From Astrocystis sublimbata (lineage: Eukaryota; Ascomycota; Sordariomycetes; Xylariales; Xylariaceae): 64,000 nt of DNA. This document shows, piece by piece, positions 1-12,121 of the stretch (its first letter is position 1; every line of letters begins with the position of its first letter). Both the position numbers and the translations under genes were made by a program. The notes under the pieces are model-generated. The model saw only the letters and a list, made by a program, of their open reading frames with translations. It was not told where the DNA came from and ran no database searches. The stretch is taken from contig JAJNNY010000011.1 in NCBI GenBank assembly GCA_022453515.1, forward strand, positions 62,001 through 126,000, in the 5' to 3' direction.

Positions 1-45
1 AGCTGACGCTCTTGGCGCACTAATGAGAGCTTGGGCCATACTCAC

Positions 46-581
46 CATTCGCTGACTCCGATCATCTCATTGCTGAGACTCCTCGTGACTCCGGTCTTCA
101 GATCTTCGGGGTTGCGCATCGTCAACCCCGTCGCGGTAGCTGACCTTGACGGGGTGGATCTGGAACCGAATCGAAGTCGTAAGGGGCGCACGGCAACGCC
201 CGTCTCCTCGGTTGTCTCGCGGATCGCCGCCTCAAGATACCCCTCTCCAATATCTTTGCGGCCCTTGGGAAGCTGGTATATGCCAATCCGATTGTTGTAG
301 ACGACGAGGACCTTGGGGCAACAACCTTCTGCTTCGTTGATTGTGACTGTGCCGCAACTGACAATGATCTCGTCGGATTTGTGGTAGCATCCTTGGCTTC
401 TTATCTTTTCCCACACGTTCTCATCCTTCCAATTGACGACACTGTCGCGAAATCGTATATCTCTTCTGCTCAGTCCTTGGTAGTTCTTTGCAAACTTGGT
501 GCGATCGCACGCTGCCACACGACGTCCTAGCTTTCTTTTCTCGACACCAACGGGGCTTTTCTCGCATAAGCTGCGCGCCAT
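46..581 (-). CDS. Nudix hydrolase (partial, continues beyond the left edge)
   Basis: A diphosphohydrolase of the Nudix family. The Nudix box (G-x5-E-x7-R-E-x2-E-E-x-G) is complete at residues 107-129 counted from the ATG at 581: G107, E113, R121, E122, E125, E126 and G128. These acidic residues normally bind the metal used to cleave a nucleoside-diphosphate-linked substrate; the substrate cannot be told from sequence. The reading frame appears to stop at 42-44, but a perfect GTGAGT donor begins at 45, so the coding exon probably ends at 46 and the rest of the gene lies outside the window. The start is uncertain. The first 60 residues look unlike the compact N-termini usual for these enzymes, and no other in-frame ATG precedes the conserved core (which begins near residue 69), so an upstream intron may be hidden. 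The family call is secure; the gene model is not. Confidence 0.72.
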
Positions 582-3500
582 GTTTGCACTACTAACGAAC
601 TAGAAGAAAACATGGTCGTTCCGATCTCAAGAGGAAGCGCGTCTTCTTATTCATGTCGCGTTCACTGGCCTTGTCCTTCTTCGTAGGTGCAGGTGACCGA
701 CTTTAGGAAAAAAATGTCTCACCGGTCAGAGCGCAGTCAGATATTTGCGCCGGTGAATCAGGAGCGTAAGCTGGACCCATGGATTTACCGAAGCATGCTC
801 AGGGTCTAGACATCATCATCAATTTCCCTTTGTCTATATTTCGAGGCTCTCTCTTTGCAGGGGCCGTTTTGACTGAGCGGCTCAAGGTGGACAAGGGTGC
901 CCTTGCATCAACCCTTGCTTACCGGTCACTCTCAAACATGCCACTTCTTCGAAAGCTTCCTTTGCCTAACCTACTTTCTCCTAGCCAGAGTCTAAAATGT
1001 CAGGGTACGGGTAGTTCCTGGGCAAATACGGCGGATCCATTGGTGGGGGTATCGGTATTTAGCAACGGCCTTCATTGTATCAAGCGTTTGACGAGAGACA
1101 ATGGTACCGACAGTTTGGCTGACCCACCGCTTCCCCCAACTCTCAAACAGGCCGCCCGCCGAAATTGCTCCGGACGGCAGCGCCTAAGTACGCGACCAGA
1201 GAGCCGCTTCTGTCGTGCTCGAGGCCACGCTACGTCACGCGCCCTATGGAGTGGCTCTGCTCGTGCTACTCGAAAGTTTATTTGTACGCTCTAGACGCCT
1301 TCTCGGCGTGTCGCAAAAACGCTCCCAAGTTCTCCGCATAAGCTTGAGCTTGTAACATCGTGGGCGAATAGCCAGCCGGATGACATATGAACCAGCCTGT
1401 CACATGTTTCAACACTAGCAGATGTGAGAACTTGGGGTACGGCACAGGCCGAGAAGTCGTAAGTATTTCCCGTTGAGCTATGTCCGAATTCGTTCAAGGC
1501 CCTCGAAGGCCCATGCTACTCAATTCGAAGCAGATCCTGCATGGTCGATCGGCATGGCCATCTCCTTGTTAATTCTATCAAAAAGTTGCTCTCGGTACAT
1601 CAAGTGGCCGATATTTGAAAATATGCGCTTTGAAGGATGGCAGACGGTGCCAAGGTACTAGGATACCGTTGCTTCGTGAAACGTCAAGAAAGGGACACAG
1701 ACTGTACAAGGAAACAAAAATGCTTCTTGCCGCTATCTACCCGCACTCGGCTCCACTTCATGTTTGATAAATACCTATGTTTGGTGTCTGTGCAGTCCGC
1801 AACTCGGACTCAAGCCGTGCCAGAGGAGCTGGGTTCGGAAACATTATATTATCGTTTCGATGCCGCTGTCAACGTCGAGCCCCATTATGAGGCTTGCTCT
1901 ACACATACTCCAAGGATGTTCCTCTGCGAGTAAGAATGCTGATATGATTGTGAGTCGAGAAAAGACTAGTCTCAGCATCCGCAGTCAACACCAAGTCTGT
2001 ACGCTGGCTGATCATCGCGTGTTTGAACCTCTCCCGTTCGCCCTGCCGTTATTGCACAGGCCTCATATCAGGGTTCATTACCGGCGTCCCCTCGTGTAAA
2101 GGGTGTGAAGTTTTGATCACGTTCTGTTTCCGGTCACCAACCGCGGTGTATACGGGCCCCCATTCTTTGTTCTGAGGACAACAGACTACTGGCAGCGAGT
2201 AACTCACATGATCCGTCCCTATATATGCGGTCATATACGCCATCGCTATCATTCGTTATATCTCTGTCCCCATATGATCATGAGGTCATATGAAGGACAT
2301 AGCGGTCATATCGGGTTCTCATCTTAGATCGGCAATTCGGCGACCTACTTTCCTTCGCACCAAATGACCAATTTCGTCAGCTTAACGCGTGACCTATGGA
2401 TCTGTGCCATGAGGGCACGGCATGCAAACCCAACTCCAAATATCAGATTAAGGTTATTCAATCGAGTGAGATCAGATCGTCATCTAGCCCGCCCTGGTTG
2501 AGCAATCATCCTGGACGACCTATATGCAAGTGAAACCTTCGACTGTGACGTTGCTAGTTCTCAGGATCCGCATCGAGTGCTGTCAAAGTTCATAGTTTGG
2601 TCTCGATTCTATTCGTCAACAAGGGATCTAGATGACGGACCTTCGGAAATTGCTCAGCTACAAGCCATCATTTGTCCTGCGCGGGAGTGATTGATTATCA
2701 TGCAAGTACTTGTGTGTCTAGCTACGAATTTATGGCTACGAATGAACTCTCCTCGATGGGAATGAGAATGAGACGCAATGACCATCTTGGCCAATGGCAC
2801 AATCCGCGAATTCGGGCTTACTGAATGACATCCGTCTCAATGGTTGCTTCTTATGCCCCAATGACGAATAACATCGGCAATGAGAGAGGCGTGTCCAATC
2901 ATGGAACTGACTAGGACATGCTCTGTCAACGTGACCGGTGAAGCGTGCAATGCAGTTCTTTTTGTCACGTTTCATGTTCAGCATGTTCCTTATGTGGCAA
3001 GGGACGCCGCAAGAGACGGTTGACACAATTGATATGCCCGGGACCCGCATCCAAGATGACTGACTCGCGATCCGGCATCCAATGGGGCGGGCTCCTTTAC
3101 CCATGATAAACTGCAAGTGAGGGAATCGTAACTCTTGCGGAGGGGCATCCCATTGGAGCCACCTCGCATCAATATCCATGAGGCACCGTCGGGGCCTCGG
3201 GCAGCTCGGTCCTCCGAGGATGGCCTGGCTCTCGCGTGATGCAATACACTCTACCGTCGCTTGGATGCTCTGTATGCCAAACAGGTAGCAGTGACGAGCA
3301 GCGTGCTACCGACCCGGGACCCCATGATCGTACGATTAGCTTGTGGATTCACAGTCACAGTCACGATCACGGCATCTAGCAACGGATTTGAGAGCTAAGA
3401 TGTATGGTCATCCTTGATGATTTATTGATGACAGTGATCATGGTTACCTAGCCACATGATAAACTATCGTCTACGTTTCCATCTAGGCCGAAGCCTTTTA

Positions 3501-3749
3501 GATGGAAACCGGAATTGGCCGTCGCACATGATGGTTGAGCGACCAAATTCGACCGCACCGTACACTTTCAAATCAGGTATAGGATTTGAAAAAGAGTATC
3601 TCAAGATCGTGACAAGAGTAGTTGTGTAAGTCGTCGCACCAATGCCATGTGACTCATCAAAGTGTACCCGAAGAAAGCGAACCAACCCCGAAACGCCGGC
3701 TGAATGCAAATGTTGTCGCTTGCGATGCACAAGACCAACTACGCTCGCT
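582..3749. other. Intergenic region, no gene recognised
   Basis: About 3.2 kb between the Nudix gene and the 3' end of isovaleryl-CoA dehydrogenase. Several open frames exist, the longest being 171 codons at 779-1294 on the plus strand, but none shows a recognisable domain or a convincing splice chain. A run of short GGTCATAT-like repeats lies near 2265-2310. I see no RNA gene or mobile element. Confidence 0.5.
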
Positions 3750-5124
3750 CTATGCGTTCAAATGTTTGTACTCTTTGTTAAAGGCTCGTCCGATGACGAT
3801 GCGACGGACTTCAGACGTGCCCGCGCCTATTTCGTATAATTTGGCACTGTTGGGGATGTTAGTCTCTCGGTCTACATAGGTAGACTACGATCAAAGTGAC
3901 TCACTCTCGTAAGATCCTAGAGGCGGGCATCTCCTCGACGTATCCCATGCCCCCAAGGAGCTGAATGCAATCGAGGGCACACTCGGTGGCGCGCTCGGCG
4001 GCATACAGAATTGCGCCGGCGCAGTCCTGGGTCCGGATGGTGCCCTCCTCATCAACAGCCTTAGCAGTAGCATACGTATAAGCCCGCGCAGCCTGTAGCT
4101 TGGTGTACATATCGGCGAGCTTCCCTTGCACCAACTGATTATGCGCAATAGGGGTTCCGAACTGCTTTCGCTGGTGGGTGAAGGGAAGCGCAACGTCGAG
4201 GGAGGCCTGCATCAGGCCGAGCGGACCGGCGCTGAGAACAAGACGCTCCAGGTCGAGGCCTTCCATCAGCACACGAACGCCGCCGTCGACGGCGCCAAGG
4301 ATGTTCTCATCGGGCACGAAGACGGACTCGAAGACGAGCTCGCCGGTGTTGCTGCCGCGCATGCCCATCTTGTCGAGCTTGCGGGCGCAGCTGAAGCCTT
4401 TAGTCTTGGTGTCGACAATGAAGGCGGTGACGCCCTTGGAGCCAGCGTTGGGCCGCGTCTTGGCATAGACGACGACGAGGTCGGCGTCGGGCCCATTGGT
4501 GATCCACATCTTGGTGCCGTTGAGTAGGTAGCCGCCATCGACCTTCTGAGCGCTCGTGCGCATGCTGACGACGTCGCTGCCGGCGCCGGACTCGGACATG
4601 GCGAGGGCGCCGACCTGGGTGCCAGCGATCAGGCCCGGGAGGTACTTCTGCTTCTGGGCGGGCGAGCCGTTGAGCTGCAGCTGGTTGACGCACAGCTGGC
4701 TGTGGGCGGCGTAGCTCAGGGCGATGCTGCCGCTGGCGCGCGACAGCTCCTCCATGACGACGCAGTGGGCCTGGTAGCCCATCGCCATGCCGCCGACGTC
4801 CTCGTCGGCCGTCATGCCCAGGAAACCGGCCTCGCCCAGCTTAGGCCACATGGCGGCGGGGAAGGCATTGCTCTTGTCGGTGTGGGAGGCGACGTCCTCG
4901 GGGATCTCGCGGCGCGCAAACTCCTGCACTCGCTCGCGCAGCTCGGCAAGGTCGGCGGTCGAGGGGGGCTCGAAGCCTTGCGGGTGTTTCTTGGAGGCGT
5001 ATGTCCGTCTCTGCTGCTGCTGCTGGAGAGTCAACGCTGTCCGGTGGGGGGCGATTGGCGCTGTGCGTGTGGTTGCTGCCACGGGCCGTAGGCTTAATGT
5101 TCGTAGTGCTCTGAATCCTGCCAT
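3750..5124 (-). CDS. ivdA: Isovaleryl-CoA dehydrogenase, mitochondrial
   Basis: A mitochondrial FAD-dependent acyl-CoA dehydrogenase that oxidises isovaleryl-CoA to 3-methylcrotonyl-CoA in leucine breakdown. It has two exons, 5124-3905 and 3846-3750, with the intron at 3904-3847 (GTGAGT...CAACAG); the spliced protein is 438 residues, normal for the family. Residues 1-45 are Arg/Ala/Thr-rich with a QQQQQ tract, as expected for a mitochondrial presequence. The family signatures are present: [10 protein letters not shown] near 176-185, WITNG near 207-211, and GLDLERLVL at 289-297, whose Glu293 matches the catalytic base of human IVD in an unusual position specific to this enzyme. The short last exon restores the family C-terminus ([13 protein letters not shown]), which confirms the splice. 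The gene is divergent from mccB, which acts on its product. Confidence 0.96.
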
Positions 5125-5569
5125 TTTCCGTGTTTAATCAGAAAAAAGGAAAAAGGAGGAAAGCATTAATGTACGTTGAGGTTAGGGAGCGAGAAGAAGA
5201 CGAGGCGAGGTGGATGGCATGCAGCAATACATATTGCCATGCATGGAATGTTGTAAGTAGGTTAGGTACGCAGGTACTTAGGATCAATGCAGGTCGGACG
5301 CGGGCAAACTGCAAAGTACCTCGGCAATTAGGGGACTGTTAGACGCGGCCCACGTCGGCTACTAGCGGCCTGCGCAGGCAAACATCCAACAACCATGGTT
5401 CCCTCTGTTGAGCCAGTGCAGCTGCATGCATCATCACGAGTTACGAGCTGCGAGCTGCGTTCTGCGTTCTGTGACCTGAGAATAACAATTGCTGGGCACC
5501 AATTCCTCAATGGTTCCAATTCCATTGCGCAAGAAGGGAAAAAGGTGAAACTCCACAGCATCGCCAAAT
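5125..5569. promoter_or_regulatory. Shared divergent promoter region of ivdA and mccB
   Basis: These 445 bp separate the start codons of two consecutive leucine-catabolic enzymes transcribed in opposite directions. The stretch next to ivdA is purine-rich on the plus strand (about 5140-5165). No clear TATA box or known binding site was identified. In Aspergillus nidulans the equivalent genes are clustered and leucine-inducible, so co-regulation here is likely but inferred. Confidence 0.6.
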
Positions 5570-7507
5570 ATGTCCATGTCCAGGTCCTCGCGCGACCTGC
5601 TGGGTCTCCCCCGCCAACTGGGCCGGCAATGCGCCAGACAAGCCGCCGTCGTCCCCCGCTGTGCCCCATCGCGAATCTCCCCGTCGGCTACACCCGCACG
5701 AACCGTTGCCTCGTACACCGCACCACACCACGCGAACGCCGTCTCTGTGCTGCAGAGCAATGTCGACTCCACCTCCGATGAGTTCCGCGAGAACGAGCGG
5801 CTCATGGGCGACGCCATGGCCCGCCTCGACAAGCTGACCCGCGCAGCCCAGCAGGGCGGCTCGGCCAAGGCCAGGGAGAAGCACATTGCCCGCAACAAGA
5901 TGCTCCCGCGGGACCGTGTCACCGCCCTGATCGACCCTGGCACCACCTTCATGGAGCTCTCGCCTCTCGCTGGCCACGAGCTGTACCCCGAGGCCGACGT
6001 CCCCGCCGCCGGCATCATCACCGGTGTGGGCGTGGTCGAGGGCGTGACCTGCCTCATTGTTGCCAACGACAGCACCGTCAAGGGCGGCACCTACTTTCCC
6101 ATCACTGTCAAGAAGCACCTGAGAGCGCAGGAGGTCGCCAAAGAGAACAACCTGCCGTGCGTACATCCATCCTTTGTCTGAGCTAGGTGTTCCTGCGGTG
6201 TGTGTACAGACTGCGTGAGACTAACACGCCCGCTATCATCTGCAGATGCATATACTTGGTAGATTCCGGAGGCGCCAACCTCCCCCACCAGTCCGATGTC
6301 TTCCCCGACCGCGAACACTTCGGCCGCATATTCTACAACCAGGCGAGGATGAGCTCGCAGGGCATCCCTCAGATCTCCGTCGTCATGGGTCTATGTACCG
6401 CCGGAGGCGCCTACGTCCCGGCCATGAGCGACGAGAACATCATCGTTGAGAAACAGGGCCATATCTTCCTAGCCGGGCCTCCGCTGGTGAAAGCCGCCAC
6501 GGGAGAAGAGGTCTCCGCCGAAGAGCTGGGCGGCGGCACGATGCACACCTCCGTGTCCGGCGTATCCGACTACCTCGCCGTCGACGATGCCCACGCCATA
6601 GTCCTCGCGCGGCGGTGCATCAGCAACCTCAACTGGCCCCGGAAAGCCGCGCCTCCCGCCGAAACCTACAGCGAGCCCCTATACCCCTCGGCCGAGCTCC
6701 TCGGCATCGCCTCGACGAACCTGCGCAAGCCCCTCGACATCCACGAGGTCATCGCCCGCATCGTCGACGGCTCGCACTTCGCCGAGTTCAAGCGCGACTT
6801 CGGCACCACCCTCGTGACCGGCTTCGCCTCCATCTACGGGCACAAGGTCGGCATCGTGGCGAACGCCGGCATCCTGTTCGGCTCGTCGGCGCAGAAGGGC
6901 GCGCACTTCATCGAGCTGTGCGCGCAGCGCGGCATCCCCCTGGTCTTCCTCCAGAACATCAGCGGCTTCATGGTCGGCGCCCAGGCCGAGAAGGACGGCA
7001 TCGCCAAGCACGGCGCCAAGCTCGTCACCGCCGTCGCCTGCGCCGACGTGCCCAAGTTCACCGTCGTGGTCGGCGGCTCCTACGGCGCCGGCAACTACGG
7101 CATGTGCGGCCGCGCCTACTCCCCGCGCTTCCTGTGGATGTGGCCCAACGCCCGCATCGGCGTCATGGGCAGCGAGCAGCTCGCCAACGTCATGCAGACG
7201 GTCGGCCAGAAGTCGGACCCGGAGCTCCGGGACCGCATCGAGAGGGAGAGCGATGCCGTCTTCTCGTCGGCGAGGTTGTGGGTATGTGTCACTGCTGCGC
7301 TCTTTCGTTCCCCCCTTTTTACTTTTTTTTTTTTACCCTGGTGGGGTTTTCCGTGACGTGACGTGACTAACAATGTGCAATTAGGACGATGGCGTGATCC
7401 CGCCGCAGCACACAAGGCGGTATCTCGGCCTAGGGCTCCGCGCCGCTCTGGGCGGTAAGAACGAGGTCAAGCCTGGCGATACTAGGTTTGGTGTCTTTAG
7501 GATGTAG
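5570..7507 (+). CDS. mccB: 3-Methylcrotonyl-CoA carboxylase beta subunit, mitochondrial
   Basis: This is the carboxyltransferase subunit of methylcrotonyl-CoA carboxylase, which moves carboxylate from biotin on the alpha subunit to 3-methylcrotonyl-CoA in the mitochondrial matrix. It has three exons: 5570-6156, 6246-7281 and 7385-7507, with introns GTGCGT...TGCAG and GTATGT...TTAG. The spliced protein is 581 residues, close to the human subunit. An Arg-rich, acid-poor N-terminus of about 45 residues suits mitochondrial import. The two carboxyltransferase halves are continuous: the first includes [17 protein letters not shown], the VDSGGANLP motif right after intron 1 and the GGGTMH element; the second has [10 protein letters not shown], the NISGFMVG segment and [11 protein letters not shown]. 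The last exon encodes the family C-terminus with [17 protein letters not shown] second in-frame ATG at 5576 is an alternative start. The following intergenic region lacks the alpha subunit. Confidence 0.96.
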
Positions 7508-9723
7508 AGTAGAGTCAGCCTATTTTCGCTAGTGGCTGTTGGTGTCGAAATCTTGTACTGTAGCGCGCTTCGAATTTCTAGGCCCATTTTGTGAGACATA
7601 CATACACGGATATGTACATACCATATATACCGTGCATACCTAGGGACATACGGGCGTCTAGCGAGCGTGTTGGTTTGCTGGATTGAACAAGTCATCACTG
7701 GCATGGGGACAATTGAGATATCATGATCATGCAATTAAGATGAAGCAACAGCCTCGTGGAAGCATTGATGTTCCCTTAGTCCAACGTAGGATTCCTTAAA
7801 CTATGAATCTTTTTGTTTTTTTTTCGGTTCCTGAATGCATCGTTCTTACGGCAATGAGAGGATGATTCAACGAGTATACTAATACTACTTGTGTCTAGGT
7901 AGGTAGACAATAATCTAGGTAAGACAAGAACTGCTGTAGTCTGTTTACGTTAAGAAACGTCTCATCATTCCACACGGATACCGTTTGAGTAGGTAAGTAG
8001 TGATCTCTAGGCTCTGCGGCTCTATATGGCCTGGAATAAGTACTCATCAAGATATCTACGTCACTACAACTACAACGAGGGATTCCTAGTAAGCGTAAGT
8101 CATCAACTTGCGTTGATTACATCCCTATCCTTTGTAAAAGGAAACATGAAAGACATCAGATCTGTCTCATGACTGCATCCACCAGCCTACTAGGCTACTG
8201 GTATGTTACTATGTCCAGCGAGGCTATCATGAGACACTTACAACAGTCACAGCATAGCAGGCTATATTGTCAAGTCACAAGTAGGTTAGGTAATTAACCT
8301 TCATATTAACAATGTCACTTGTCATACCGGCTCTTACGTACATGTAATGCACGTAACTACCAACTAACTACTGCTGAAGCAACCAACCCCGCGTTACAAT
8401 GAGACAAGTCTAAGTTTCTCTGCACTCTCAATATGTCCGACATATGCAGATAATGATCACATGCGTTGCTAGTACTTACTTAATTACCTAAGTTCATATG
8501 TCTTGGATCATCGCATATCGCGCGTGATGTTTTATATATCGTACATACTATATAGGTATTAGTGCCACTTACCTAGTTGTACCTAGGCATGGACTGACTT
8601 GACTGTTGGAGGTAGTATTGAAAGAAAGAAAGCTTGCTCGGCACGCAGCGGCTGAACAATCCCAGGCCCCGGGGCCAAGCCAAGCATGCATGCATTTGCC
8701 CATGCAACGGAAACGGCGGCGCAGAGTCACATGAGCAGAAAACGCAAAACCTTCCGGCGGCCCATCCCGTCCGCGTCAGCAGGAAGGAAAACCCCCCACA
8801 TCGCGAATCAGACGAAAAGGAAGCTCGGGAAATTCAACCCCCCCCCCCCTTGATCTATCTATCTGATCGGCCGCCCCCGTGTCTATCCGTGGGGTTTGCT
8901 AGGAAGCCCTGCAATCTTACTTACTAACCTTGTTATGTACCCGGACCTAATCAACCTAGAGCCAGCTTGGCAGGAGCAAGGAAAGAATGTGAAGAAAAAA
9001 AATAAAATAAAAAGAGGCACTTGTTTGAATCCTTCGATTTCATGCGACTAGGTTCAAGTGTTTTGCTTGCATCGAACGCTACTGACAGCCAATGATATTG
9101 AGGCATCAGGTAACGTGCTCGACGACATCCCACGCTCTATACTGGTATGTAATCGGTTTTACTCACGGTTTCACTCATCAATTTTCGTTCTTCGTGTTTT
9201 CTTTCTTTTGGTGTTAGACAAGGACGTTCATTCGTCCGTCAATTGTGTATCCATCAATATGTGCTGGGACATGATCGTCCGTCGCATCGTCGGATCGAGA
9301 CGGACAACGTTCGGACGAATCACGAAGCTAGATTGATAAGCTTATAAAAGCTCTTACCGCCATATACTGACTGTACTTACATCTTCTCCGGTTGAAAATT
9401 GAGTGGCGGCGAGTGGGAAACTGACTGACGAGACCGGTGAGAACTACATAATATGACGTCCTCAGGTCGCCTCAGCTTTCGCTAATTCTCAGCCGCAAGG
9501 GCGAAAGACGGGTGGTTTTTTTTTTAATTACAGGACCGTCTAAAAACAGCGAAAGTGATAGCTTCCATATCAGATCGTTCCATTCTCCAATCGTCCGTCC
9601 CGCCTGCGGAGGAGTGTGGGGAAGAAGGGGGTGGGCAGGCTGGAAGTGCATATGTATCTACCTAAGACAAAACGATCTGTCACGTCACGTCACGCACGTC
9701 CCATATTCCCCGCGCCAGCGTAT

Positions 9724-9778
9724 GTAAGTAAGTAAGTAAGTGATCACCTAAGTAAGTGAGTACCTAAGTAAGTAAGTC
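9724..9778. repeat. GTAA tetranucleotide microsatellite, interrupted
   Basis: Tandem GTAA units run from 9724, are interrupted by GATCACCTAA and GAGTACCTAA, and resume up to 9778. A shorter GTAA run occurs 240 bp downstream at 10020-10034. The repeat is directly visible; no function is implied. Confidence 0.85.
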
Positions 9779-10041
9779 GTTTGATTACTTACCCCCCCCG
9801 GATGGACTGTCTTGGACGTTCCGGTACGCCACCAGTCTGCCGGTCACGCGAGGCAAAAAAGTGTGTAAGTGAATCAACTGGCTCGCGTTCAATCGGCTTT
9901 GCTCGCCGCCATGCAAGTCGCGATGGTAAAAAGAAAAAGAATGGTTGCCTTGTGGTGACCGCCAACGTCATACCCATCACATGTTTTTTCATATTATTTG
10001 TTGTCTCATGCCGACATGTGTAAGTAAGTAAATACGGTATC

Positions 10042-10061
10042 TCCGGATCCTAGGATCCGGA
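10042..10061. repeat. Perfect 20-bp palindrome
   Basis: The sequence TCCGGATCCTAGGATCCGGA equals its own reverse complement with no spacer. It lies 8 bp after a short GTAA run, in DNA without genes. It could be a dimeric protein-binding site, a transposon relic or chance. Confidence 0.8.
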
Positions 10062-12121
10062 AGAGCCAGTATGTTGATCAGGTACCCAGCTCGCCAGGGT
10101 AGGTATATCACGATATTAAGGCCGCCCCCCACGTCCTTCTTCGACATAGGCAGGCTAAAGGGCGTCTGAGACGCAGGGAATCTCTTCCTGTGGCGGTGTA
10201 TCCGAGTCGGAATTTTTTTTGTTCTTTTGTTTCAATTAGGAAGTCGTCGCGAAGACGGTGAGCGAGAAAGAAGATCCGAGTGCAGTCGGGAGATGAGCGG
10301 TGAACAAGGGGGCAAGGCACATGTTATGATGGTGTTAGTGTTCGTAGCTGGAACCGGGGCAGCTTGCCGCCATGCAGGTACCTCCATACCGACCGACTTG
10401 ACACTCGCGCCTCATCACGAACACCCCGTGGCCCGTCGACTATTCCTTAGTCGGAGCATGGCGCGAAGCTTGTTCAGCTAATCTAGTATTCATTAGGAGG
10501 GAGGAACTATGTATAATTACTTGCAAAGTGGACCGGGTTCGCGGGGCACGATACGCGGAGAGAAACAAAACAAAAACGCGGCGTGGCTTCGGCTTCACTT
10601 CGTTTTACCGGTCGCTTGTCACCACCCCACCACCCATGCTTGCGGTCAGCTACATAGGAACGGAACTAGTGGGAAAGACTTGTTCCAGATGCTCGGTAGT
10701 TGGCACTGCACTGACGTAAGGCTGTCTTGTTTCTGTAAGTGTAACCTGGTAATTTTTTTTACCGTTAGCGTGGGGGAAGAGAGCTAGATCCTTCCTAGAT
10801 AGTCGTTCGGTCTGGCCGAGACGTCGATGTAAAATACAATGCCTGTCCCTTTTTTTTTTTTTTGCTAATTCATGCACGAGCGGCATGGTACACAACTGAG
10901 GTCACTGGCATGTTCTACATACTCGGACCTCGTCGGACATACAGTACAGTACACCCCTCCCCACGCCAAGCAAAGTTTCATACATTACATGGTTGGTTAC
11001 AAGGGGAAGGAAAAGTGAATCCTTCCAAGACAGATCTCAAAATTCCCACCGCCGGCTCTTGCACATGGCAGTCCGATGAGATGAGATGGCAGGTGAAACT
11101 TGGATGTTTTAGTGTGTAAGTATTCTTCCATGAGACAAAGTGTGACCATGCCAATGGACCGACTTCATTCAGTTTCGTAATATTTGACAAACGTTCATCA
11201 ACAATTGACATATCATCTCTCTCAAAACCCATTCGAGGTTACGCATGAGAAAATGACAGCATTTCTATCATGGAGTAGTCATGTTGCGGTGAATCACCTC
11301 GGATTCAAGGATATCCGTTTGGACATGCAAATCTATTGCCTCCCACCGGGCAGTGACCACTCCCGTCGTGCCATCAAGGCACGGGTCGTTCGGCTGTAGG
11401 GTTAATGACGCCTCAGGCTGGCAGGGGTCTTGAGATGGGAATAGCCAGGATTGTAGCATGAGGTAAGAGTTCCCGAATCGCCTCTTTACAGAGTACCGAC
11501 ATGCTTCCTCACGAAAGTGTACATGGTGCTACGCAAGATGTTGATCGATCAACGGCCATAGATTGTAATCTGCGGAAGTCAAGAGAGAAAGATTCTGATA
11601 TTGGTATGCGTGCGGCTGTGTAATAATGATGCTTCCTGTTACAACTCTCAGCTTCCATTTAGAAGTAAATAGCGTAATCCGCAACCATTGTAGAATCTAG
11701 AAAGTAACTATTCGTTACCAGCATTGAAGAAAGGTTAAGTGTGGTCCATTTAGTTTCCAGCACCCTTCCCAATGATTCAACCGTGAAGAATAGCCTTCAA
11801 CGCACAAGTGGAAGACAGAGCTTGTGTATTATGATATTATTGAGCCATCTAACCATCAATGCCATGTGAAAGCTGTTGACATGCAAATACATTACCTTAA
11901 TGTACTATGGGCCGCTATATTTAAGCAGAATGCTACTCGTCCATGAATTCATGCCTCGAAACGTACACTTTCTTTTTCTACATTCGCCTTCTCTCGTGAA
12001 CCTGTATCAGCGTGACATCATAAAAGCATTTTCTTGCGCCGGGTGCATAACAAGTCTAGATCCAGTGGCGCTGGCAGCGCAATGCCATAACTCCTGATAG
12101 CTTTTCCTTGGGGGCAGACGA

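Larger units (their letters stand above)
7508..12121. other. Intergenic region with simple repeats, no gene recognised
   Basis: About 4.6 kb without a supported gene. Open frames are short and lack family features. The region contains a poly-C run near 8838-8849, GTAA microsatellites near 9724-9778 and 10020-10034, a 20-bp perfect palindrome at 10042-10061 and poly-T runs near 10849-10863. Many TAGGTA-like hexamers occur between 7890 and 8590. Confidence 0.5.

Noticed and set aside
779..1294. 171-codon open frame on the plus strand
   Set aside because: No recognisable domain, mixed low-complexity composition and no splice context. A chance frame in GC-balanced DNA is the simpler explanation.
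4126..4527. Plus-strand frame antisense to isovaleryl-CoA dehydrogenase
   Set aside because: Antisense shadow of a well-supported enzyme; there is no independent evidence.
6615..7361. 248-codon Arg-rich frame on the plus strand
   Set aside because: It is a shifted-frame shadow of mccB exon 2, where strong GC3 bias keeps a second frame open.
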